From an uncultured Caulobacter sp. (GTDB taxonomy: Bacteria; Pseudomonadota; Alphaproteobacteria; Caulobacterales; Caulobacteraceae): a stretch of 50,942 bases of DNA. Below are positions 39,396 to 49,513 of this stretch, piece after piece. A program made the translations under genes and the position numbers. Positions within the stretch are counted from its first letter, which is position 1. Each line of letters begins with the position of its first letter. The stretch covers positions 1 to 50,942 of the forward strand of contig NZ_CALCDX010000219.1 in the NCBI RefSeq assembly GCF_937900395.1, given 5' to 3'. The notes beneath the pieces were generated by a model. That model searched no databases and was not told where the DNA came from. It worked only from the letters and a program-made list of their open reading frames with translations.

Positions 39396-41324
39396 ATGGC
39401 CCAGGATGACTGCTGCTCCGTCGGTCCGGGTTGGCCCCGGCGCTATGTGCTTGCGGGCGGCTTGGCGGCGATGGCCTCGACCCCGATCCTCGCGGCCGAG
39501 CCCCGGCGCGGCGGTCAGGGAGGCCTCTCCGCCTTCGACATGCGCGATGTCGAGCTGCTGGACAGCCCCTTCCTGCACGCCCAGCGCCAGACCGAGGCCT
39601 ATCTGCTGTCGCTGGAGCCGGATCGCCTGCTCAGCGCCTTTCGCACCAACGCCGGCCTCAAGCCCAAGGCCCCGCCCTATGGCGGCTGGGAGTCGGAGGC
39701 GACCTGGGCCGACATCAACTGCCACGGCCACACCCTGGGCCACTACCAGTCGGCCTGCGCCCTGATGTACCGCTCGACCGGCGACGCGCGCTTCAAGCAA
39801 CGGGTGGACTACATCGCCGAGGAACTGGCCGCCTGCCAGGCCGCCTCGAACGCCGGCCTCGTCTGCGCCTTCCCGAAAGGCCCCGCCCTGGTCGAGGCGC
39901 ACATCCGCGGCGAGAAGATCACCGGCGTGCCCTGGTACACCCTGCACAAGGTGTTCGCCGGCCTGCGCGACGGCTGGCAGTTGGCCGACAGCCAGACCAG
40001 CCGCGCCGTGCTGCTGCGCCTGGCCGACTGGACGGTCGACGCGACCGCGCCGCTGTCCGACGCCCAGTTCGAGACCATGCTGCAAACCGAGCATGGCGGC
40101 ATGAACGAGGTCTTCGCCGACCTCTTCGCCCTGACCGGCGACACGCGCTATCGCACCGCCGCCGAACGCTTCTCGCACAAGGCCCTACTGACCCCGCTGT
40201 CCCAGCGGCGCGATACGCTGGACGGCCTGCACGCCAACACCCAGATTCCCAAGGTCGTCGGTTTCCAGCGCGTCCACGAGGTGACCGGTCAAGGCCCTTA
40301 TGGCGACGCCGCCCTGTTCTTCTGGCAAACCGTCACGCGGACGCGGTCCTTCGCCACGGGCGGGAACGGAGACGGCGAGCACTTCTTCCCGAGGGCCGAT
40401 TTCGAAAAGCACGTCTTCTCGGCCAAGGGCTCGGAGACCTGCTGCCAGCACAACATGCTGAAGCTGACCCGCGCCCTGTTCGCCCAGGACCCGCGCGCCG
40501 AGTACGCCGACTATTACGAGCGCACGCTCTACAACGGCATCCTGGCCTCGCAGGACCCCGACAGCGGCATGGTCACCTACTTCCAGGGCGCGCGGCCGGG
40601 CTACATGAAGCTCTACTGCACGCCCGTGGACTCGTTCTGGTGCTGCACCGGCACCGGCATGGAGAACCACGCCAAGTACCGGGACTCGATCTACTTCCAC
40701 GACGACCGGTCGCTGTACGTGAACCTGTTCATCCCGTCGAAGGTCGCCTGGAAGGCCCACGACGCGACCCTGACCCAGACCACGACCTTCCCGGACGATC
40801 CGACCACCACCCTGCGCTGGGGGCTCAAGCGCCCCACCGCCCTGACGCTGAAACTGCGCCAGCCGGGCTGGAGTCAAACCGCGACCGTGCTGGTCAACGG
40901 CAAGGTCGCCCTGCGCTCGAAGACCCCGGGCTTCCTGGAGATCGCCCGGACCTGGAACGACGGCGACACGGTCGAGCTGCGCCTTGCGATGCAAACCGGC
41001 TTCGAGGCCGATCCCGCCGCCCCGGGCATCGCCGCCTTCACCCATGGCCCGCTGGTGCTGGCGGGCGCCCTGGGGACCGAGGGCCTTGCGCCCGGGGCGG
41101 ACATCGTCGTCAACGAGCGGCTGTACGGAAAGTACAACGACGGCCCGTTCGCCGCTCCGACCCTGGCCGGCGATCCGGCGTCGATCGCCGCGCGCATCCG
41201 CCCGACCGGCAAGCCCCTGGAGTTTACCGTGGCCTCGGCCGAGGGCGTCGCGGTGCGCCTCGTCCCCTACCACCGCATCGCCCACCAGAGGTACGCGACC
41301 TACTGGCGGCTGAGCGGGGCCTAG
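39396..41324 (+). CDS. GH127-type glycosidase (beta-L-arabinofuranosidase-like), Tat-exported
   Basis: A 642-residue protein of the DUF1680/GH127 family. The N-terminus has a twin-arginine pattern (PRRYVLAGGLAAMASTPILAA, Arg15-Arg16), so it is probably exported folded. The catalytic zinc-thiolate site is intact: ETCCQHN with Glu347, Cys349 and Cys350, and WCCTGTGMEN with Cys416 and Cys417, in the same spacing as the cysteine-nucleophile arabinofuranosidases. An (alpha/alpha)6 barrel (about 45-440) precedes beta-sandwich domains. It likely cleaves L-arabinose residues from plant glycans. No transporter, TonB receptor or sugar-use genes adjoin it. It overlaps folP by 4 bp, stop to stop. Confidence 0.88.
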   Translation: MAQDDCCSVGPGWPRRYVLAGGLAAMASTPILAAEPRRGGQGGLSAFDMRDVELLDSPFLHAQRQTEAYLLSLEPDRLLSAFRTNAGLKPKAPPYGGWESEATWADINCHGHTLGHYQSACALMYRSTGDARFKQRVDYIAEELAACQAASNAGLVCAFPKGPALVEAHIRGEKITGVPWYTLHKVFAGLRDGWQLADSQTSRAVLLRLADWTVDATAPLSDAQFETMLQTEHGGMNEVFADLFALTGDTRYRTAAERFSHKALLTPLSQRRDTLDGLHANTQIPKVVGFQRVHEVTGQGPYGDAALFFWQTVTRTRSFATGGNGDGEHFFPRADFEKHVFSAKGSETCCQHNMLKLTRALFAQDPRAEYADYYERTLYNGILASQDPDSGMVTYFQGARPGYMKLYCTPVDSFWCCTGTGMENHAKYRDSIYFHDDRSLYVNLFIPSKVAWKAHDATLTQTTTFPDDPTTTLRWGLKRPTALTLKLRQPGWSQTATVLVNGKVALRSKTPGFLEIARTWNDGDTVELRLAMQTGFEADPAAPGIAAFTHGPLVLAGALGTEGLAPGADIVVNERLYGKYNDGPFAAPTLAGDPASIAARIRPTGKPLEFTVASAEGVAVRLVPYHRIAHQRYATYWRLSGA

Positions 41325-42148
41325 GCGCTCGCGATCGCCGCCTGAACCGCTAGCGCCTGGACGGTCTCGCGGACGTCGTGGACGCGGACCGCCGCGACGC
41401 CGGCGGCGGCGGCGGCCAGATGCGCGGCCAGCGAGCCCCCCAGGCGGTCGTCGGCCTCGCGGGCGGACGGATCGACGCCCGCGATGAACCGCTTGCGGCT
41501 GGCGCCCAGCAGGATCGGATAGCCCAGGGCCACGAACCGGGGCAGCGCCGCCAGCAGGGCCAGGTTGTGCTCCACGGTCTTGCCGAAGCCGATGCCGGGG
41601 TCGAGCCAGATCTTCTCCTTGGCGACGCCGGCGGCCATGGCGGTGAAGGCGCGGGCCAGCAGGAAGGCCTCGACCTCGGCGACCACGTCGTCGTAGCGCG
41701 GGGCCTCCTGCATGGTCCCCGGCTCGCCCAGCATGTGCATCAGCACGACCTCGCAGCCGAGCTCGGCGGCGACCTCAGGAGCTTCCGGCGCAAAGCGCAG
41801 GGCGCTGACGTCGTTCCAGATCCTGGCGCCGGCCTTGACGGCCGCGCGCGCGACCTCGGCTTTCATGGTGTCGATCGAGATGGGGACAGCGCTGGCCGCG
41901 CGAACCGCCTCGATCACCGGGACGACCCGCCGGATCTCCTCGAAGGCCGAGACCGGCGTCGCGCCCGGCCGGGTGCTCTCACCGCCGATGTCGAGGATGT
42001 CGGCGCCCTGGGGGATCAGCCGGCGCGCGTGCTCGATCCCTTCCGCCGGATCGAAGAAGCGGCCGCCGTCCGAGAAGCTGTCGGGCGTGACATTGACGAT
42101 CCCCATCACCTGGGGACGCGCGGCGGTGGAGCGGGCGGCGAGGCTCAT
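41321..42148 (-). CDS. folP: Dihydropteroate synthase
   Basis: Condenses para-aminobenzoate with dihydropterin pyrophosphate in folate synthesis; the sulfonamide target. The 275-residue product has the TIM-barrel signatures MGIVNVTPDSFSDGG (15-29), ADILDIGGESTRPGA, ISIDTMKAEVA, NDVSALRF, LDPGIGFGKTVEHNLALL and LGASRKRFIAG. Length is typical. It is 10 bp downstream of a PAS hybrid kinase and further downstream of ftsH on the same strand; ftsH followed by folP is a frequent bacterial order, here interrupted by the kinase. Confidence 0.97.
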   Translation of the reverse strand: MSLAARSTAARPQVMGIVNVTPDSFSDGGRFFDPAEGIEHARRLIPQGADILDIGGESTRPGATPVSAFEEIRRVVPVIEAVRAASAVPISIDTMKAEVARAAVKAGARIWNDVSALRFAPEAPEVAAELGCEVVLMHMLGEPGTMQEAPRYDDVVAEVEAFLLARAFTAMAAGVAKEKIWLDPGIGFGKTVEHNLALLAALPRFVALGYPILLGASRKRFIAGVDPSAREADDRLGGSLAAHLAAAAAGVAAVRVHDVRETVQALAVQAAIASA

Positions 42149-42158
42149 GGCCCGGCTT

Positions 42159-44207
42159 TTACCCCTCGCACAGCATCCGGTCGATGCGTCCAGTCAGGTC
42201 GCCGATGGCGAAAGGCTTGGTCAGCACCTCCATGCCGTGCTCGATATGGCCGTGGTTCAGCACGGCGTTCTCGGCGTAGCCGGTGATGAACAGGACCTTC
42301 AGCTCGGGACGCAGGGCCCTGGCCGCGTCCGCCACCTGGCGGCCGTTCAGCCCGCCTGGCAAGCCCACATCGGTGATCAGCAGATCGACCCGGCGATCGC
42401 CCTGCAGGATGCGCAGGCCCGCCGCCCCGTCCTGAGCTTCGAGAACCGCGTAGCCGAGCTCGGTCAGGGCGTCGACCACCAGCATCCGCACCGTCGGCTC
42501 GTCGTCGACTACCAACACCGTCTGGCCGGCGTGGGTCGCTGCGGCGTCCAGCGCGGCGGGCGTCGGCTCCTCGTCCTCCTCGCCCAGGTGGCGCGGCAGA
42601 TAGAGGCAGACCATCGTGCCCTGGCCGACCTCGGAATAGATCCGCACATGGCCGTTCGACTGGCGCGCGAAGCCGTAGACCATGGACAGGCCCAGCCCGG
42701 TCCCTTGACCGATCGGCTTGGTGGTGAAGAACGGATCGAACACCCGCTCCAGCGTCGCCTTGTCGATGCCCGAACCGGTGTCGCTGACGCAGACCGAGAC
42801 GTACTGGCCGGACTCCAGTCCGTGCTCGCGGGCGGTGCGCTCGTCCAGCCAGCGGTTGCCCGTCTCGATCGTGATCCGCCCGCCGTCCGGCATGGCGTCG
42901 CGCGCGTTGATGCACAGGTTCAGCAGCGCGTTCTCAAGCTGATTGGCGTCGACCAGGGTCGGCCACAGGCCGGCGGCCGCCACCATCTCGACATCGATCG
43001 ACGGGCCCACCGTGCGGCGGACCAGCTCGACAAAATCGGCCATCAGCCGGTTGATGACGATCGCCTTGGGCGCGAGGGTCTGGCGCCGCGAGAAGGCCAG
43101 CAGGCGATGGGTCAGGGCCGCCGCCCGCCGCGCAGCGCCCTGCCCCGCCCCCAGATAGCGCTCGACGTCGCTGGTCCGTCCTTGGGCCAGGCGAGCGCCG
43201 ATCATCTCGAAGGCGCCCGAAATGCCGGCCAGCAGGTTGTTGAAGTCGTGGGCCAGGCCGCCGGTCAGCTGGCCGACCGCCTCCATCTTCTGGGCCTGGC
43301 GCAGTTCCTCCTCGGTTCGCTCGCGTTCCGCCAGCGCCTGGGCGATCCGCGCCTCGAGCGTCTCGTTCAGGTGTCGCAGCGCCGCCTCGGTGCGCTTGCG
43401 GTCCGTGACGTCCTGGAACAGCACGGCCACCTGCTTCAGCTCCGGGGGCTCGATCCGGAACGACGACAGCGCCAGATGCCGGCCCGTGGCGACCAGCTCC
43501 TGCTCGAAGCGGATTGGCACGCCGGTGCGCAGCACCTCGCCGTAGCGCGCGACCCAGGCGTCGGCTTCGTCCGGCACCATCTCCCGCAGTTTCTGGCCGA
43601 CGACATTGGGAATGCCGGCGTGCCGCTCATAGGCGGCGTTGGCCATGATGTGGATGTAGTCGCTGTCGGGTCCGTGCGGGCTATCCAGGAACTCGATGAC
43701 GCAGAAGCCCTCGTCCATCGACTCGAACAGGGCGCGGTAGCGGCGCTCCTCGGCCAGACGCGCCCGGTCGTCGAGAACGCGGGCGGTGATGTCGTTGCAG
43801 TGCAGCAGCACGCCCCGCACCACGCCCTCCTCGTCGCGCACGGGCGAGGCCAGCAGGTTGCACCAAGCCTCCTGGCCGGCCCGCGTGAAGGGCACGTTCT
43901 CCAGCTTGACGCTCTCGCCGGCGCGGCCGCGCGCCAGCAATTCGCCCGCCTGGGCGATGGGAAAGACTTCGGCGAAGGGGCGGCCCGCCGCGTCGGGCAG
44001 GTCCAGCATGGCTCGGGCGGCGTCGTTGTGCAGGGTCGCGGCGCGCTCACCCCAGGCCAGGAACGAGGGGATCGGCGAGGCCAGCATCATGCCAGCGGCG
44101 ACCTTCAGGGCCGCGGGCCAGGCGGATGGCGAGGGCAAACCGGCTTCCGCCCAGTCGCCAGGGGCGAAGGCCGCGCCGGCCGTTTCGTCTGTCAGCGTTG
44201 TGACCAT
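42159..44207 (-). CDS. Soluble PAS hybrid histidine kinase with receiver
   Basis: A 682-residue cytoplasmic protein: two PAS-like domains (about 30-145 and 155-270, the second FCVIEFL...DSDYIHIMANAAYERHAG), a coiled linker (272-305), a HisKA domain of the GGLAHDFNNLLAGI type (phospho-acceptor His320), an HATPase domain (LENALLNLCINARDAM, VSDTGSGI, GTGLGLSMVYGFARQ), and a receiver with acceptor Asp613 (DLLITDVGLPGG). The HDFNN form marks a family separate from the other two kinases in this window. No membrane segment is seen, so it senses something in the cytoplasm. It lies between ftsH and folP, 10 bp from folP. Confidence 0.9.
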   Translation of the reverse strand: MVTTLTDETAGAAFAPGDWAEAGLPSPSAWPAALKVAAGMMLASPIPSFLAWGERAATLHNDAARAMLDLPDAAGRPFAEVFPIAQAGELLARGRAGESVKLENVPFTRAGQEAWCNLLASPVRDEEGVVRGVLLHCNDITARVLDDRARLAEERRYRALFESMDEGFCVIEFLDSPHGPDSDYIHIMANAAYERHAGIPNVVGQKLREMVPDEADAWVARYGEVLRTGVPIRFEQELVATGRHLALSSFRIEPPELKQVAVLFQDVTDRKRTEAALRHLNETLEARIAQALAERERTEEELRQAQKMEAVGQLTGGLAHDFNNLLAGISGAFEMIGARLAQGRTSDVERYLGAGQGAARRAAALTHRLLAFSRRQTLAPKAIVINRLMADFVELVRRTVGPSIDVEMVAAAGLWPTLVDANQLENALLNLCINARDAMPDGGRITIETGNRWLDERTAREHGLESGQYVSVCVSDTGSGIDKATLERVFDPFFTTKPIGQGTGLGLSMVYGFARQSNGHVRIYSEVGQGTMVCLYLPRHLGEEDEEPTPAALDAAATHAGQTVLVVDDEPTVRMLVVDALTELGYAVLEAQDGAAGLRILQGDRRVDLLITDVGLPGGLNGRQVADAARALRPELKVLFITGYAENAVLNHGHIEHGMEVLTKPFAIGDLTGRIDRMLCEG

Positions 44208-44285
44208 CGGTCGGCGGCGCCCCGGACCGCGAACTTGCGGTGAAGCTTGAACGCCTCCATTGCGAACGGGTTTCAGCTGGACAAG

Positions 44286-44312
44286 AAAAAAGCCGGCTCT
44301 CTCGAGCCGACT
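44286..44312 (-). terminator. Rho-independent terminator after ftsH
   Basis: On the minus strand: AGTCGGCTC-GAGA-GAGCCGGCT followed by a run of six T (counting the last stem base). It has a nine-pair stem with one G-U and a tetraloop, placed 24 bp after the ftsH stop. It separates the tol-pal-tilS-ftsH run from the PAS kinase-folP pair and is the clearest intrinsic terminator in the window. Confidence 0.85.
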
Positions 44313-44336
44313 TGATCCTTGGAAACCTCGGCGGCG

Positions 44337-46217
<1,881 letters not shown>

Positions 46218-46251
46218 ACGGGTTGTCTTCCCAACGATAGGTCTTCGCCCC

Positions 46252-47580
46252 TCAAGATAAGGGCTCGCGAGCGGTTGCGCCACGGACGCGACGTCCGGTC
46301 ACGCATTCTTGGTCATAAAGGCCGACGGCGGCCTCGAAACGACCCAGAACGAGCAAACGCGCGCGCCCTCCCCCTTCGGCTGCAAAGTCCGGGCCGTCAA
46401 GCGCGGGCGAGCACGGCGCCGCGCCATGCCGCAGCACCAGCGGCAAGCTGGGCCGGGCGGCGGCGGGCAGCTTGACCAGACGCCCGCGCTGCTCGGGCGA
46501 CAGGCGGGAGGCCTGGCCCTTCAGCGCGGAGATCGCCAGGGGCTCCGCGCCGGCGGTGATTTCCCAGCGACCGTCCCATACGCCGGTCTCGCCCGGCGCC
46601 AGCTCCAGAGGCGCGAGACCGCCGCGCGCCGTCTCGCCGGCGTCGCGACAGATCAGCACCGCGTCGTCCGCCTCGATCCGCGCGCCGGCCAAGGTGGCGG
46701 TGAAGGTCTCGCCGTCGCGCAGGCGCTGCGCAAGGCGCTCCAGCCGCTCGCCGCGCGGCGGGCGCTCGGTCCCGGCCGCGCACAGCAGGGCGGCGGCCAG
46801 ATGGGCGGCGGCGACATCTCGCGGCAGGCGGATGGCTCCGGCCGGATCGATCGAGAAGACAGGCGGCGGCCTTGCGACCTCCGGCGCCGCGACGCTCTCA
46901 TCGGCCCCGCCGGCCCGGGCGCGGGCGCGGGCGCGGGCATAACGCAGGTCGGCGTTGGCCGGATCTTCCAGCCAGGTCTCGCCCTCGGCGGTCAGCGCCG
47001 CTCTGATCTCTCCGCGCGTCAGGGACAGCAGCGGCCGCAGCAGGAAGATGTCGCGCCCCTCGGGCCAGACCGGCGACGGCGCCCATTCGCGGGGATCGGG
47101 GACCGTCGAGCCCTCGGCGCGCATGGCCGCGCTCTCGGCGAGGTCGCTGGCGGTGTGTCCCAGCAGCAGGACCGAGGCCCCGGCCTCGCGGGCGGCGGCG
47201 GCCAGCAGCGCGTGGCGCGCGCGGCGGGCCGCGGCTGGAAGGCCGGCGACAGGCTTGGGGCCGGTCCAGGCGAGGGCGCGCGCTTCGGCGCCCAAGGCGC
47301 TCGCCTTCTGGACCGCCTCGACCGTCCATAAGGCGCTGTCAGGTTGCAGTTGGTGATCGACGACCAGCGCCAGCACGCGCCGCCCCCGCGGCCGCGCCCA
47401 ATCGAGCGCCGTCTTCAGAAGAAACAGAGAATCCCCGCCGCCGGAGAAGCCGACAGCCAGCGGGGCTTCGGCCAGAGCATCCAGACGGCGGGCGAAGGCG
47501 CGCGAGATTCCCTCTCTCTTCGAGAGAGGGAGGGGCCCGCCGCCGGAGGCGGTGGGAGGGTGAGAGGTTTCACCGTCCAC
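46252..47580 (-). CDS. tilS: tRNA(Ile)-lysidine synthase, with repeat-encoded N-terminus
   Basis: Modifies C34 of the AUA-reading tRNA-Ile to lysidine, changing both codon and aminoacylation identity; essential in most bacteria. The 442-residue frame has the PP-loop motif SGGGDS (46-51), VLALVVDHQLQPDS, LLLGHTASDLAES and the TilS central and C-terminal regions. The only standard start I find in frame is the GTG at 47580; the first 24 or so residues (to KREGISRAFARRLDALAEA) are read from a CCCTCTCTC-family palindrome. A hexanucleotide repeat gives an (Ala-Arg) run at about 216-224. The start is therefore uncertain, but the gene body is certain. Confidence 0.93.
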   Translation of the reverse strand: MDGETSHPPTASGGGPLPLSKREGISRAFARRLDALAEAPLAVGFSGGGDSLFLLKTALDWARPRGRRVLALVVDHQLQPDSALWTVEAVQKASALGAEARALAWTGPKPVAGLPAAARRARHALLAAAAREAGASVLLLGHTASDLAESAAMRAEGSTVPDPREWAPSPVWPEGRDIFLLRPLLSLTRGEIRAALTAEGETWLEDPANADLRYARARARARAGGADESVAAPEVARPPPVFSIDPAGAIRLPRDVAAAHLAAALLCAAGTERPPRGERLERLAQRLRDGETFTATLAGARIEADDAVLICRDAGETARGGLAPLELAPGETGVWDGRWEITAGAEPLAISALKGQASRLSPEQRGRLVKLPAAARPSLPLVLRHGAAPCSPALDGPDFAAEGGGRARLLVLGRFEAAVGLYDQECVTGRRVRGATAREPLS

Positions 47581-47698
47581 CGGACAATCCCTAGCCCTTC
47601 ACGATGCAGCGGCGACCCGCGCCAAGTTCGGTGAGAGCGTACCCTCTCACCCTCCCATCGCAAGCGATGGGCCCCTCCCTCTCTCAAGGAGAGAGGGC
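47508..47698. repeat. Paired CCCTCTCTC-family repeat overlapping the tilS start
   Basis: Two inverted half-copies: 47508-47567 (TTCCCTCTCTCTTCGAGAGAGGGA, GGGCCCGCCGCCGG..., GGGAGGGTGAGAGG) and 47641-47698 (CCCTCTCACCCTCCC, ATCGCAAGCGAT, CCCTCTCTCAAGGAGAGAGGG). They face each other across about 73 bp. The left half-copy encodes tilS residues about 5-24; the right one fills the gap after cpoB. A related single copy lies at 20640-20700. Confidence 0.85.
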
Positions 47699-47706
47699 TC
47701 AGGCGT

Positions 47707-48576
47707 TTACGAACACTTCGCCGCGACGCGGGTCGAGGCCGCGCGGGAGGTCACTTGCGACGAGGCCTTCGGATAGCGCTTGGCCAGCTCGTCCAGGGTG
47801 CGGCAGGCCTCGGTGGTCTTCTTCAAGGCCACCATCGAGCGGGCCAGCTTCAAGGTCGCGTCCGGCGCCCAGCTGGTCTGCGGCCAGCCGCGGATAGCGC
47901 CGATATAGGCGGCGGCGGCGTCGGTATAGGCCTCGCGCACGAACAGGGTCTCGCCCAGCCAGTAGCGGGCTTCCGGCGTCTTGGCGTTGTCCGGATAGTT
48001 GGTGACGTAGGTCGAGAAGGCCTGCTCGGCGTTGGCGTAGTCGCCGTCCAGCAGCAGTTGGCGCGCCTGCTTGAAGGCCACGGCCGGATCGGCCGGCGGC
48101 GGGGGCGGCGGGGGGACCGCGCCATCGGCGGCCGGGGCGGCGCCGGCGGCCAGCTGGCCATTGGCGGCGGCGGCTTGCAGGTCGGCCAGCGTCTTCTCGA
48201 CCGCCGCGAGGCGCTGCTCCAGCGCGTCGGCGCGCGCCTTCTGGTCGGCGGCCGCCTTGTTGGCCTTGCCAAGCTCGAAGGTGACGGTCTCGTTCTGGCC
48301 GTTCAGCTTGGTCAGGGTCTGCTCCAGATCGGTGACCCGGTCGTTCAGGGCCGCGATCTGGGCGTCGGTCTCGGCGGGTTGGACCACGACGGGCTTACCG
48401 GTGTCGCGCCCCTGGAAGACGATCGCGCGCAGCTCGCGGACCACCTTCTCCATCCGCTCCACGCGCTTGACCGAGCGGTCGTCCAGCGGATCGGCCTCCG
48501 GCAGCGGGGTCTGGGCCACGGCCACGGCGGCGCTGGAGGCGAACAGGACGGCGAGCAGGGCGGATTTGAGCTTCAT
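47707..48576 (-). CDS. cpoB: Tol-Pal system protein CpoB (YbgF)
   Basis: A periplasmic coordinator of outer-membrane constriction and cell-wall synthesis. From the ATG at 48576 the product has 289 residues: signal peptide MKLKSALLAVLFASSAAVAVA, an N-terminal coiled coil (about 50-145, RMEKVVRELRAIV...ALNDRVTDLEQTLTKLNGQ), a Pro/Ala-rich linker with PPPPPPP, and C-terminal tetratricopeptide repeats (AFKQARQLLLDGDYANAEQAFSTYVTNYPDN and the following units). The longer frame to 48699 is translated repeat DNA and is rejected. It lies downstream of pal, the family's usual place. Confidence 0.94.
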   Translation of the reverse strand: MKLKSALLAVLFASSAAVAVAQTPLPEADPLDDRSVKRVERMEKVVRELRAIVFQGRDTGKPVVVQPAETDAQIAALNDRVTDLEQTLTKLNGQNETVTFELGKANKAAADQKARADALEQRLAAVEKTLADLQAAAANGQLAAGAAPAADGAVPPPPPPPADPAVAFKQARQLLLDGDYANAEQAFSTYVTNYPDNAKTPEARYWLGETLFVREAYTDAAAAYIGAIRGWPQTSWAPDATLKLARSMVALKKTTEACRTLDELAKRYPKASSQVTSRAASTRVAAKCS

Positions 48577-48622
48577 ATCGTCGACTATGCCCCGATTACG
48601 GACAAAAGTGCGGCACAAAAAG

Positions 48623-48729
48623 CCCTCCCCCTTGATGGGGGAGGGTTGGGTGGGGGTGATATAGGGTCTTGCGAGCAGGAACCGCTGCATCACCCCCATC
48701 CCTGCCCTTCCCCCATCAAGGGGGAAGGG
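48623..48729. repeat. Palindromic intergenic repeat, CCCTTCCCCCATC family
   Basis: End hairpins CCCTCCCCCTTGATGGGGGAGGG and CCCTTCCCCCATCAAGGGGGAAGGG, with inner GGGTGGGGGTGAT and ATCACCCCCATCCC arms. It lies between pal and cpoB, so the Tol-Pal transcript would carry it; a role in mRNA processing or in a lower cpoB level is possible. Confidence 0.87.
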
Positions 48730-48739
48730 TTCATCGATG

Positions 48740-49294
48740 TTAGCGGGCGCCGTCCGTGATGGCCGTGTGGCCGTTACGGTTCTTGGCCCAGGCCTCTTCG
48801 GTCGTGCCGGCGTCGATCGGCTTTTCCTTGCCGAACGAGATGGTCTCGATGCGCGAGGCGGCGACGCCCTGGGCGATCAGGAAGTCGCGGATGGCGTTGG
48901 CGCGACGGGCGCCGAGGGCCAGGTTGTATTCGCGGGTGCCGCGTTCGTCGGCGTTGCCTTCGATGCGGACCTTCACGGCCGGATAGCGGTTCAACCACTG
49001 GGCCTGGCCAGCCAGCACCGGCTGGGCGTCGGCGCGGACCGAATATTCGTCGGTGTCGAAATAGACGCGGTCGCCGACATTGACGACGAAGTCCTGCACC
49101 GAGCCCGGCAGCGGGCCCTGGGCGACCGGCGGCGCCGGCGGCGGGGTGTAAGGAGCAGGCTCCTGGGCCGGCGGCGGCGCGGGCGGCGTCGGCGCGGCGG
49201 GCTGGGGCTTCGGACGCGAAGCGCAGGCGGCAAGCGAGGCGGCGGCCAGGCCGACGAGCGCCAGTCTAGCGGCGCGCTGGGTGTCGAAGCTCAT
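48740..49294 (-). CDS. pal: Peptidoglycan-associated lipoprotein Pal
   Basis: An outer-membrane lipoprotein that binds peptidoglycan and TolB. The 184-residue product has a short signal peptide with lipobox LAAC (lipidated Cys24), a Pro/Ala-rich linker (26-65), and an OmpA-like domain with VGDRVYFDTDEYSVRADAQPVL, VRIEGNADERGTREYNLALG and ARRANAIRDFLIAQGV, which contains the diaminopimelate-binding residues of the family. The ATG at 49294 is preceded by GAGGAG. The 219-bp gap to tolB holds no gene. Pal is essential in Caulobacter, according to published work on the Tol-Pal complex. Confidence 0.97.
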   Translation of the reverse strand: MSFDTQRAARLALVGLAAASLAACASRPKPQPAAPTPPAPPPAQEPAPYTPPPAPPVAQGPLPGSVQDFVVNVGDRVYFDTDEYSVRADAQPVLAGQAQWLNRYPAVKVRIEGNADERGTREYNLALGARRANAIRDFLIAQGVAASRIETISFGKEKPIDAGTTEEAWAKNRNGHTAITDGAR

Positions 49295-49513
49295 CCAGTT
49301 TCTCCTCAAGTCAACAACTCTGGACCTGATCCATACCTGCGACATGCCGGCAATGGACCTGCTAAATGCCTGGCGGGACCTCACAATGACGTCAGAAGTC
49401 CGTCAGGCGACGCCGAAACTCTTCCGCAAGGGAAAATCCCGGCGCCTGGCGACGCCGAGTTAGAGCCCTGGAAACGCGCTCGCAAGGCTAAGGTTGCGCG
49501 CCTCCGCGATTTG

